Shown here: piece after piece, positions 16,701-23,732 of the stretch | How the letters are laid out: each line of letters opens with the position of its first letter | Position numbering within the stretch: the stretch's first letter is position 1 | NCBI GenBank assembly: GCA_964437445.1 | Contig: CAYTGR010000001.1 | Location: 1 to 64,000, forward strand | Direction of reading: 5' to 3' | Source of the DNA: CAYTGR01 sp964437445 | GTDB taxonomy: Bacteria > Chloroflexota > Anaerolineae > B4-G1 > SLSP01 | Length of the DNA: 64,000 nucleotides | Position numbers and translations under genes: made by a program | Notes under the pieces: model-generated | What the model was told of the DNA's origin: nothing | The model's database searches: none | The model's input: the letters and a program-made list of their open reading frames with translations, nothing else

Positions 16701-19641
16701 TTATAGCCAGGGGCGTGGCACTTCGGCGGTCAAGGCGGCGTTGCTGGCGGTCGTCCTGGTGCTGGCCGAACGCGGGCTGTTGTGGCTGCGGGAGGACGCC
16801 CGCTGGCGCCGGCGGGCGCGGCGCCTGGTGGCGTATGCCCGGCTGGGGTGGCCGCTCTACCGGCGTCCCTTGCTGGCCGCAGGCTGGACAGTTTCGGTGG
16901 CCACCATCGGGCTGGCGCTGCTCCGCAATTTGTGGCTGTTAGGCGGCGGGCGCGCCCGTGAGCTGTGGGCCGTGGGCGGTTTGTGGATCATCGTGGGGCT
17001 GTACGCGCTCTCGGCCCGTCTTTTCCGGCAGGCGCGCTTTGTCTGGCTGGCGGCCGTTTTGAGTTTCGCGCCGTGGACGTTGCTCACCCATCTGGGCTGG
17101 TTCTTCGGCCATCCGCCGGCGACGGTACCGCGTTACGCTTTTGCGTGGACGGTGCTGGCATGGGCGCTGCTACTGCTGGGGCGGCTTGTGGAACGTTTGT
17201 CGCCGCCGGCCTACGGGCGCCCGTTGCGGGTGGTGGCCCACTGGCTGCTGCCCTTTGCGCTGGCCTGGGGCATAGCGCATCCGCCGGTCAGCCGTTACAC
17301 CTGCGGGCTGGCGGTGGCCTTCTACGTGCTGGAGGCCTGGCGTGATTACCGGCAGGTCACAGTTTCGGCGCTCAAGGCCAGCCGCTTCCTCTACCCGGCG
17401 CTGGGGCTGATCCCGGTCTGGGCGATCTATCTGCTGCGGATGGCGCTGCCGGAGGCCGGCCACGAGCATTACGGGCTGCTGGTGTTGGCTGCCGGCCCCT
17501 TGATGCTGGCGATGGGGCAGGGTCTGGAGCGCCTGGCGCGACCGGGCCTGCGGACGCGGACCTATGCGCTCCCGGCCTACCTCACGGCTTACGTGAGTCT
17601 CATCGTGGGCACGATGCTCACGGCGCATCTGACCGCGTTGCTGGCGTTGGTCCTGTTGTGGGATGCGCTGCTGCTGGCCTGCTCGGCGCGACTTTTCCGG
17701 GAGCCCCTGTGGGTCTATCCGGCGGCGGCGTTACCGCCGGTGGCGTTGTTGCTGGCGCTCAAGGAATCGACGCTGCCCGGCGACCGCCACGGGTGGGCGT
17801 TGATCGGGCTGGCGGCGCTCTACCTGGCGCTGGCGTGGGCCCTGCGGCGGGCGCGGCTGCGCGAGTATAGCACCGGCGTGCTCGCGCTGGGCCTGGCTCT
17901 CATCGCGTTGGGCCTGCCGCCTTCCAGCCAGGATCAGACGGGGGCGTGGGTGGGCTACGGGGCCGCCGCGCTGCTGTATGCCGTCTCCGCGTTCTGGCTG
18001 CGGCAACCGCTCTTGCTCACACCGGCCTGCGCGCTGGTGCTGGTTCCCTACGCGGTGGTACTGGATCAACATGTCCTGCCTGAATACCACGGATTGTTGC
18101 TCTTTCCCGGTGCGGCCGGTGCGCTGGCCTTGGGTGTTGGGCTTGATCGGTGGCGTGGTGCGTGGCGCGCTTTCCCCTGGGCTGCACCGGTACGCTGGCC
18201 GGTAGCGCTGGCGCAGCGTTTTCTGGAATGGTGGGCACTGCCGTTTTATCTCCTGGGGTTGGGCCTGGCGACGGCGGCCCCGCTCTTTGCCAGTTTCCGT
18301 TCCGACCTGATGGCGCTTTATTTTCTCATGGTGGCGGGATATTATGGGTGGGCATTCCGGCGTTTTCGGTTGCCGTTCTGGTTATTGGGGGTGGGGGCGG
18401 CCCTGCATGGCGCGCTGGCTTTTAGCTTGAATTGGCGAGGTTGGTGGCAATGGCCCGATTGGGCGTGGCTGGACATGCTGCCGGTGACGTTAGGGACGGC
18501 CGCGGCGGCGCTGTGGCTGGCCCAGCACCGGGGCGAGGGCGCGCCGCTGCGCGCCGGGCGGCTCCTGGTGGGCTGGTCACGCCCGCTTTACCTTCTGGCC
18601 GCCGCTGACCTGGTGGTTTCGCAGATCTGGATGCTCTTTTACGCCACAGAAGTCGGTGCGGCGGTAACGCTGGTCAATGCCCTGTTGTTGGTCGTCCTGG
18701 CGGCGTTTTGGGATGCCCCGGCGTTATCCTATGGTAGCGCCGGGTTGGGCGCGCTGGCGCTCTGGCAGTGGCTGGTGGGGCGCCACTATCTGCCGGAGGC
18801 ATTTCCTACCGCCTATGCCCAGGTGGCTTTCGGTTACGGCGTGGTGGGCTATGGGTTAGCGCTGGCGCTGCGTTGGGGAGCGGACCGGCTGCGTCTGCCG
18901 GACTGGAAACGGGTGTTTGAGCGCCCGTTGCAACACGCGGCGCTGGTCATCTCTGGCGCGGCGCTGATCGGGGGCCTGTGGCTCGGGATTGACCTGGTTG
19001 GCTGGACGCTGCGCGCGTTCATCGGCCTGCCCTTTCGGGAGATCGTGGCGCCGGCGACGGTCTGGATGGCGGTGGGCGTGCAGGTCTGGCTGGGGCTGCT
19101 CTACGTCGCCGCGGCGGCCGTCTACCGGCGCACGCGGTTGGGGTACGGCGCGGTGGCGATGCTGGTGCTCGCATGGATACTCTTCGCGTTTTACGTGCAA
19201 CGGTGGGAAGGGTTGCGTGGGGTGCATTGGTACGCGCTGCCGATGGGCTGCTATCTCATCGGCGTGAGCGCCGTGGAGTGGCGGGACGGGCGCAAGCGGA
19301 CGGCACGCTGGCTGGATTACGCGGCCATGCTGCTGCTGTGCGGCTCGCTCTTCTGGCAGACGCTGGTCTTGGGCTGGCATTTTGCCCTGCTGCTGGTCGC
19401 GGTGGGACTGGCGCTGCTCTGGTTCGGCAGTGCCCGGCGGCTGCGACGCTTTTTCTATGGGGGCATGGTAGGCGTGATGCTGGCCACGGTGGGGCAGCTG
19501 ATCAACGCGCTGCAATCGGTCAACCAGTGGATAGTGTTCGGCATCATTGGCCTGTTGTTGGTAGGAGTGGCGGCCTTCATTGAGCGGCGGCTGGAGCAGA
19601 TCAAGACGGCGCTCCAGGGGGTGTTTGAGGATTGGGAGTAG
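13717..19641 (+). CDS. Giant zinc-ribbon polytopic membrane protein
   Basis: 1974 residues. The N-terminus has a zinc ribbon (MECPRCGRPG then CRYCRF), a helical cytoplasmic region to about residue 190, and a Pro/Ala-rich linker. From about residue 245 to the end it is a succession of several dozen hydrophobic helices with short basic loops. The end (IKTALQGVFEDWE) is soluble. I do not recognise a named family; large DUF2157/DUF2339-like membrane proteins have a similar look. A low-complexity Pro/Ser-rich insertion around residues 835-860 (DNA 16215-16290) interrupts the helices. The start has a weak GGAG. Followed 42 nt later by the PrsW gene, so probably one operon. Function unknown. Confidence 0.75.
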   Translation: MECPRCGRPGYDPAKACRYCRFRGDPVAIERLAHVVWLLADLQDQTASELPAEVKAQAVEYYTRRRKALEIALGLREPPFTAEEAPGAWVRLRRLELLQACVEAWCAQQYLSETAIRAWAANLGRAIADHRERLAGQSPPSTGELPVAERQADLKYLLATLETLAQYNVFFKGGMEQARASLLAELAALEGGRPPPAPPAAAALSPPAATAPVKARPAPRAQPAPRPPVARPPAVPWRERLWRTLISERTLNAVLFLGIFLLLAAAISFVVWGWQNFSPFVRVAIPTGFTGLFFVLGWGIRARTTLRNSGIALSAVAALFIPVDFYTFYVNFHVAPEWAARFWLLTSGICLLVYTLIALRIQSRVFGYLVTIASGSVVLSSMETASLTRDSWPAGLAALAVGLILVATALDRRRATARGHVLAEPFRYVALLAVGVLMPVTLAWRYIDRPTFDTLHQALALTWWLGGFVLGWGAVYYRSRSLGHAAAVALPVAVYLAQAAWFARAEINAAWHAVGWALLVNLYFVAGYRCSHQTDAVIREHGRTANRWGMALFLVAAGWSLTDLSSGAAAALSHALLAGAATGAALLWRQPRYGYVASVLAVTASTFAMSEAGLPLTQVGVGWATLAIGHIALAALWVGPHGGVLAAPLVVAGYGIAALALLPALFPYHGELVLYLLGNWIALAGWGAYLAHTGVPGFVPAAQSAGAETQKGRRAVGEWVARQWRRCPLFHWLAALPLPFWLGVLFDLRGESTFALVLALAALAWGLIALSYRLRRANPVYRWPWHAVGLAASVAAPVAAFVAVPQGFAPGLCLLAAGGLYFADSLAGRLVHSTTGASSRIAPRPPASPFPHLPTLYLPGLELAPAGLFTLWGVYLLAAWARRPAEVLYFILAVVIAGYFLVGLAAEARRARLFTRDFWRSLYFTAQALTLLPLAGVYLQPLQGEWTDAMQVWGAATQLLLGGIYALYAWSTYRERWAHAGIWLMTAGAGCLFFAYSQGRGTSAVKAALLAVVLVLAERGLLWLREDARWRRRARRLVAYARLGWPLYRRPLLAAGWTVSVATIGLALLRNLWLLGGGRARELWAVGGLWIIVGLYALSARLFRQARFVWLAAVLSFAPWTLLTHLGWFFGHPPATVPRYAFAWTVLAWALLLLGRLVERLSPPAYGRPLRVVAHWLLPFALAWGIAHPPVSRYTCGLAVAFYVLEAWRDYRQVTVSALKASRFLYPALGLIPVWAIYLLRMALPEAGHEHYGLLVLAAGPLMLAMGQGLERLARPGLRTRTYALPAYLTAYVSLIVGTMLTAHLTALLALVLLWDALLLACSARLFREPLWVYPAAALPPVALLLALKESTLPGDRHGWALIGLAALYLALAWALRRARLREYSTGVLALGLALIALGLPPSSQDQTGAWVGYGAAALLYAVSAFWLRQPLLLTPACALVLVPYAVVLDQHVLPEYHGLLLFPGAAGALALGVGLDRWRGAWRAFPWAAPVRWPVALAQRFLEWWALPFYLLGLGLATAAPLFASFRSDLMALYFLMVAGYYGWAFRRFRLPFWLLGVGAALHGALAFSLNWRGWWQWPDWAWLDMLPVTLGTAAAALWLAQHRGEGAPLRAGRLLVGWSRPLYLLAAADLVVSQIWMLFYATEVGAAVTLVNALLLVVLAAFWDAPALSYGSAGLGALALWQWLVGRHYLPEAFPTAYAQVAFGYGVVGYGLALALRWGADRLRLPDWKRVFERPLQHAALVISGAALIGGLWLGIDLVGWTLRAFIGLPFREIVAPATVWMAVGVQVWLGLLYVAAAAVYRRTRLGYGAVAMLVLAWILFAFYVQRWEGLRGVHWYALPMGCYLIGVSAVEWRDGRKRTARWLDYAAMLLLCGSLFWQTLVLGWHFALLLVAVGLALLWFGSARRLRRFFYGGMVGVMLATVGQLINALQSVNQWIVFGIIGLLLVGVAAFIERRLEQIKTALQGVFEDWE

Positions 19642-19683
19642 CGGACCAGAGAATCAGGGAATCAAGAAGAAGCGGGTGGTTTT

Positions 19684-21033
19684 ATGGGAGAGAGGGCAGA
19701 GGTAGGGGAGACCGTGGGCGAGGAACTGGCGACGGGCAGTCCAGGGGGAGAGATGGCTTTGTCACGGGGCTGGAAGCGCGCCATCCTGATTTTGGGCCTC
19801 TGTCTGGTAGTGCCGGGGGTCCCCTTAGCGCTGAGCTATTGCCTGCTGGTAGGAGTGGGTTCGGATTATGAACTGGCTGAGGCCCTGGTTGTTTTTACCG
19901 GCCTGGGGCTGACCTTGGGCGCGGGGGGTGAGGCGGTTGTGCGCGCGCGAGAGGCGCTGCGCGGTAAGCCCTCGCCGCCGCTGCGCTTGCCGCCGATTTG
20001 GGCGCTGGTTGGGTTGTTTGGCCTGTTGGTCGGGGTGGGCTATGGGGTGACGGCTGCGCCTGTGGCCCCGTTGCTGTTTTTCCCCATAGCCCTGTTGCTG
20101 GCGGCGGCGCTACCGCCATTGTGGGCAGTGACCTGGTTTACCCGCGGGGCGTCGGCCGCGCTGACCCGACGCCGTGGCTGGGTTGCCTTTGCCGGCGGGG
20201 CGACGGCAGGGGTGCTGCTGGCGTTGCTGCTGGAACTGGCGCTGCCTGGCCTGCTGTTTGCGCTGGTGGATAATCTCGCCTGGCCGGTGCTGGCGGAACT
20301 GGAACGGCTGCTGCGGGCGCTGGCGGGCCGGGATGTTGCGCGGGCGCTCACCGGGCCGGGGTTCATTTACGCTTTTGTGCAGCTGGCGGTCGTGGCGCCA
20401 CTGGCCGAAGAACTGGCCAAACCGCTCATCACGCTGCCCCTGGTCAAGCGGCTACCGCAGCGGGCCGCTTTCCTGGTGGGAGCCATGGCGGGCGCGGGGT
20501 TTGCCGCGCTGGAAAACGTCATCTATGCCACCGCCGGCTACGGTCTCTGGATCGGCATTCTGGTGGTGCGTGCGACCGGTGGGGCGATCCACCCGCTGGG
20601 GTCCGGGTTGATGGCGCTGGCGTGGCGGGACTTGCTGCGTCGGGAGCCGGGGGCCGGGCGCACCTGGCTCCAGCGTTTTGGCCTGGCCACCGGCATCCAT
20701 GCGCTGTGGAATGGCGGCTCGCTGCTAGTGCTCACGCTGGCTGGCGCGCAGTTCTTCGGCACCTTACCGCCGGAAATTGACGTACTGGGGCTTTCGGCGG
20801 GCGGGACGACGCTGGCGTTGCTGATTGTGTTGGGCCTGGCTGCCCTGTGGCTGGGACGGAGCCTGGCGCAAGAGGAACGGCCGGCGGGCTGGGAGGCCCT
20901 CATTTCACCAGAGGAAGCCGCACCCGACACGCGGTTTATCCTTTCCGACCGGGCCGTGGCGATTTGGGCGCTGGCCTGCCTGGCGGCGCTCGTCCCGCTG
21001 GGGATTGCTGGGCTGAAGATGGTATTGCGGTGA
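19684..21033 (+). CDS. PrsW family glutamic intramembrane protease
   Basis: 449 residues with about ten membrane helices. The family motifs are visible: PLAEELAKPL (paired Glu), then GAGFAALENVIYA, then a His in GGAIHPLGSG, and GIHALWNG near the end. PrsW proteases cleave membrane proteins such as anti-sigma factors. No anti-sigma/sigma pair lies nearby, so the substrate is unknown. An N-terminal segment rich in Glu precedes the first helix, so the start could instead be the ATG at 19753. It lies between the giant membrane protein and a coupled small gene. Confidence 0.85.
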   Translation: MGERAEVGETVGEELATGSPGGEMALSRGWKRAILILGLCLVVPGVPLALSYCLLVGVGSDYELAEALVVFTGLGLTLGAGGEAVVRAREALRGKPSPPLRLPPIWALVGLFGLLVGVGYGVTAAPVAPLLFFPIALLLAAALPPLWAVTWFTRGASAALTRRRGWVAFAGGATAGVLLALLLELALPGLLFALVDNLAWPVLAELERLLRALAGRDVARALTGPGFIYAFVQLAVVAPLAEELAKPLITLPLVKRLPQRAAFLVGAMAGAGFAALENVIYATAGYGLWIGILVVRATGGAIHPLGSGLMALAWRDLLRREPGAGRTWLQRFGLATGIHALWNGGSLLVLTLAGAQFFGTLPPEIDVLGLSAGGTTLALLIVLGLAALWLGRSLAQEERPAGWEALISPEEAAPDTRFILSDRAVAIWALACLAALVPLGIAGLKMVLR

Positions 21034-21038
21034 GGAGC

Positions 21039-21596
21039 ATGGTCGTCAAGCGCAGGCCAAAGGTCAAAAGTTTGAATCTGGGACTGGCAGTGCTCTTGCT
21101 GGTGGCCAATCTCTGGATGTGGGGACATTTGTTCTCGGCGTTGGTAGCGCCGTATGAAGTGGAGCCGATCCGCGATCCGGACATTGAGGCGCTGCTGGCT
21201 TACATCCGCTCCGGAGAACATTCCGGCGAGTCCTGGGAGATCACGCTGACCGAACTGGAGGCCGAGCAGACCATCGCCTGGTATTTGCAGCGCTATCCCC
21301 AGATCCCTTTTGCCCACCCCCGGGTGACCATCACCCCTGATTATGTGGGCGGCGAGGGAGATGCGACGATTGCCGGGCTGCGAGTGCACGTCAGTGGCAA
21401 AGCCCGCATCACGCTGCGGGAGGGAGTACCAGAGGTGGAGATCCTGGAGCTCAGCCTGCCCGTGCCAGGTCCCATCCGGCAGGCGTTGGAGGCCGAGATC
21501 CAGCGGCAGTTGCGCCGCGCCGACCTGTTACCGGTGCGTTTCACGGCCGCCGACTGGCGTGATGGCGAGGTCACCGTGCAAGGATATATTCGGTAA
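21039..21596 (+). CDS. Membrane-anchored protein of unknown function
   Basis: 185 residues. After a basic start (MVVKRRPKVK) comes one membrane helix (LGLAVLLLVANLWMWGHLF), then a soluble domain with alternating helices and strands. It contains TLTELEAEQTIAWYL and a beta hairpin region ending in VTVQGYIR. The pattern vaguely recalls DUF2993/LmeA or YpmS-like lipid-binding domains, but I cannot confirm this. The ATG lies 5 nt after the PrsW stop, and the ribosome site GAGGAG overlaps that TGA, so translation is probably coupled to PrsW. Confidence 0.65.
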   Translation: MVVKRRPKVKSLNLGLAVLLLVANLWMWGHLFSALVAPYEVEPIRDPDIEALLAYIRSGEHSGESWEITLTELEAEQTIAWYLQRYPQIPFAHPRVTITPDYVGGEGDATIAGLRVHVSGKARITLREGVPEVEILELSLPVPGPIRQALEAEIQRQLRRADLLPVRFTAADWRDGEVTVQGYIR

Positions 21597-21640
21597 ATAA
21601 AGCAGCCTATTTTTTTATGATTTTTAAGGTTTGAACGATC

Positions 21641-21918
21641 TTGACTTTTTGCCGCAATCTGCTTTAATATAAGTATATAAGCAGTTAAATTTAACCCTAC
21701 TCATAAGTTGTCAACTGGCCCTCTTCCACTCCCAAAAGCCGCGTTGTTTCATAATTGGGTTAAACATCGGGTAGATTTAACCGTTTTCCGGCTTTTATTT
21801 CCTCATTGTGAGCCGGACTTTTATGCCACAGGGTATAGGGTTAAAACTTTTCACTACCCGCCCTATACCTTTTTTATACTAAGGTATAGTTGACAACGCC
21901 TTCTCAAAATGTTATTGT
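21641..21918 (+). promoter_or_regulatory. AT-rich regulatory intergenic region with promoter and operator-like repeats
   Basis: This is the main part of the 460-bp gene-free stretch 21597-22057. Likely promoter: TTGACA 21890-21895, 17-nt spacer, TATTGT 21913-21918. A second possible one is TTGACT 21641-21646 with TAATAT 21665-21670 (18-nt spacer). Palindrome GTTAAATTTAAC is at 21684-21695, and TTTAACC/GGTTAAA half-sites recur near 21760, 21775 and 21838. The inverted repeat GGTATAGGG (21832-21840) / CCCTATACC (21861-21869) is followed by another GGTATAG abutting the -35 box. Downstream, ACCCGG (21929) can pair with CCGGGT (21965) around a CTCC/GGAG hairpin, giving a structured 5' leader. No known riboswitch could be assigned. 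Confidence 0.5.
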
Positions 21919-22057
21919 TGTGTCATGAACCCGGTAAGTTCTCCGGGGGAGTGGGCTTTGCTATCCGGGTACAGAGATCGCCAAGTTTTGTTCCGTTTTG
22001 TGTCCGCCCTGGCTTGATGATGCAGGGTAGCGGGGGCAACTAATTTAGGGGGAAACC

Positions 22058-22450
22058 ATGCGCATTCATTGGAATCGGCTCTTTTACCTTTGTGGACTTG
22101 GCTTGATTGGGGCCAGCGGGCTGTTCTTGCTCCTGGGAGGCAGTGGATTGAGCGTGACACCGGTGGCGGCTGGATTTACACCCACGCCGACTGAGGCACC
22201 CACCGCGACGCCAACTGAGGTACCGACAGCAACACCCACCCCGATCCCGACGGTGCCGACCGAGACCCCGCCACCTCAGGTGGAAACGCCGGCCGCGGAG
22301 ACGCCGACGCCGACGGCCACGTTAGTGCCGCTGCTGCCGCCCACCGGGAGTGGTTCAACCACCACGCCGCTCTTTGTGGGATTGCTGTGGCTGGGGCTGG
22401 TGCTGATCGGCGGGTTGGTCTGGTGGGGCGAACGACATCCTCAAAACTGA
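22058..22450 (+). CDS. Small Thr/Pro-rich surface protein with LPPTG-type anchor
   Basis: 130 residues. N-terminal signal/anchor helix, then a low-complexity region of TPTP/TEAPTATPTE repeats (about residues 40-90). It then has LPPTGSG, a second hydrophobic helix and a short charged end WWGERHPQN. The LPxTG-helix-charged-tail order is that of sortase substrates. No sortase is in the window, so cell-wall anchoring is inference; the alternative is a simple two-helix membrane protein. GGGGGAAACC precedes the ATG. It leads a run with the thioredoxin fusion and the giant DUF11 protein. Confidence 0.65.
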   Translation: MRIHWNRLFYLCGLGLIGASGLFLLLGGSGLSVTPVAAGFTPTPTEAPTATPTEVPTATPTPIPTVPTETPPPQVETPAAETPTPTATLVPLLPPTGSGSTTTPLFVGLLWLGLVLIGGLVWWGERHPQN

Positions 22451-22460
22451 AAGTATCCCT

Positions 22461-23615
22461 ATGAAACGTTTGGGCTGGTTGTTATTAGCGCTATTTGCCG
22501 GCGCGATCCTGGTCGGCACAGGGGTCTGGGCTATGGCGCGACCGTCCAGGGCGATCCCTACGCCGACGCCGCTTCCGGTTTCCTCCTTGCCCCGGGCAGA
22601 GACGCCCGGGGCCGCTGCTTCTGCCTCGCCTGCGCTGCCTGCCGAGTCCGCCGACGGCGCGGTGCTGGCCCTGGTCAATGGCGAGGCGCTGGGACGCGCC
22701 GACCTGACGCAGGCCCTGGCCGTGGATCGCGCCCTGGCCTCTCTGGTGGGAACGCCTGTCAGTGATGAAGCCACCACGCTTCAACGGCTGGTGAACGAGC
22801 TGCTCGTCCGACAGGCCGCCCGGCGGGCCGGTTTTGCCGTGCCCGAGGCCCAGGTCACGGCGGCCCTGCAGGAGTTCCTGACAGCGCGCGGCATCGCGCC
22901 GGAGACCTTAGACGCAGCCCTGGCCGCCGAAGGGATCAGCCGGGAAGCGTTCAATGCTTACTTCGGTGCCCTGCTGCTGGTGCAGCAATTCTCGGCTGCC
23001 CAGGCGCAGGCGGCGGGGATCACCGTGGCCGAATATGTCAATCGGCTGCGTCAGACAGCCACGGTGGAGCTCGCGCCGGTGACGGCAGCGTCGCTGACCG
23101 AGACACCGGCAACGCCCACCGCGCTCCCCTCTCCGGCTTCCCCCACGCCGGCAACCCCCGAACTGCCACGCGGCATTGAGCCCGGGCAATATGCGCCAGA
23201 TTTCAGCTTGCCGCTATTGGGCGACCCCGCCGGTCAACGCCTGACCTGGGCTGATCTGGTGGGCCATCCCACCGTTCTCAGTTTTTGGGTCTCCTGGTGC
23301 GGGCATTGCCGGGCGCAGACGCCGGTGCTGGTGGAGGCGTACCAGAAGTACGCACCGCTGGGAGTAGCCTTTGTCGGGATCAATGTCCAGGAGGCGGCGG
23401 AGACAGCGCAAGCCTACGTCAACGAGCAGCAGATTCCCTATCCCATCACGTTGGATGGCGACGGCGTGGTCGCGGGCGCTTACCAGCTCCCCGGCTATCC
23501 CACCACCTATTTCCTGGATGCCGAAGGGCGCGTGGTGGCCCGGCATATTGGCCAGCTGGCGGCCGGGGATGTGGAGAATTATGTCGGCCAGCTGTTGGCG
23601 GCGCAGACGCCATGA
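22461..23615 (+). CDS. SurA-like / thioredoxin fusion, exported
   Basis: 384 residues. An N-terminal membrane helix is followed by a Pro/Ser linker, then a SurA-type N-terminal chaperone domain (about residues 60-200: ALVNGEALGRADLTQAL, LVNELLVRQAA, AEYVNRLR). A TP/SP-rich linker leads to a TlpA/ResA-like thioredoxin domain with the active site WCGHC at residues 279-283 and cis-Pro in GYPTTYF. It likely reduces or isomerises disulfides of exported proteins while holding them unfolded. The Cys-rich giant protein encoded just downstream is an attractive client. The start is 10 nt after the previous stop. Confidence 0.82.
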   Translation: MKRLGWLLLALFAGAILVGTGVWAMARPSRAIPTPTPLPVSSLPRAETPGAAASASPALPAESADGAVLALVNGEALGRADLTQALAVDRALASLVGTPVSDEATTLQRLVNELLVRQAARRAGFAVPEAQVTAALQEFLTARGIAPETLDAALAAEGISREAFNAYFGALLLVQQFSAAQAQAAGITVAEYVNRLRQTATVELAPVTAASLTETPATPTALPSPASPTPATPELPRGIEPGQYAPDFSLPLLGDPAGQRLTWADLVGHPTVLSFWVSWCGHCRAQTPVLVEAYQKYAPLGVAFVGINVQEAAETAQAYVNEQQIPYPITLDGDGVVAGAYQLPGYPTTYFLDAEGRVVARHIGQLAAGDVENYVGQLLAAQTP

Positions 23616-23732
23616 GAGGGCCGATGACAAAGGTAGCCCTAAGACGCCAACTGAAGTTTGCGCTACGCTCGTTCTGGATGGTTGATTAAACGTCTCGTGC
23701 GGAATGACTGGTATCGTGGTGAAGGAGGTCTT

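Noticed and set aside
21708..21893. 61-codon ORF in the 460-bp regulatory gap
   Set aside because: No ribosome site, overlaps promoter and operator-like repeats, no recognisable product.
21919..22057. A cyclic-di-GMP or ydaO-type riboswitch in the structured leader
   Set aside because: Some G-rich stretches looked suggestive, but the conserved cores of those classes could not be matched by eye.
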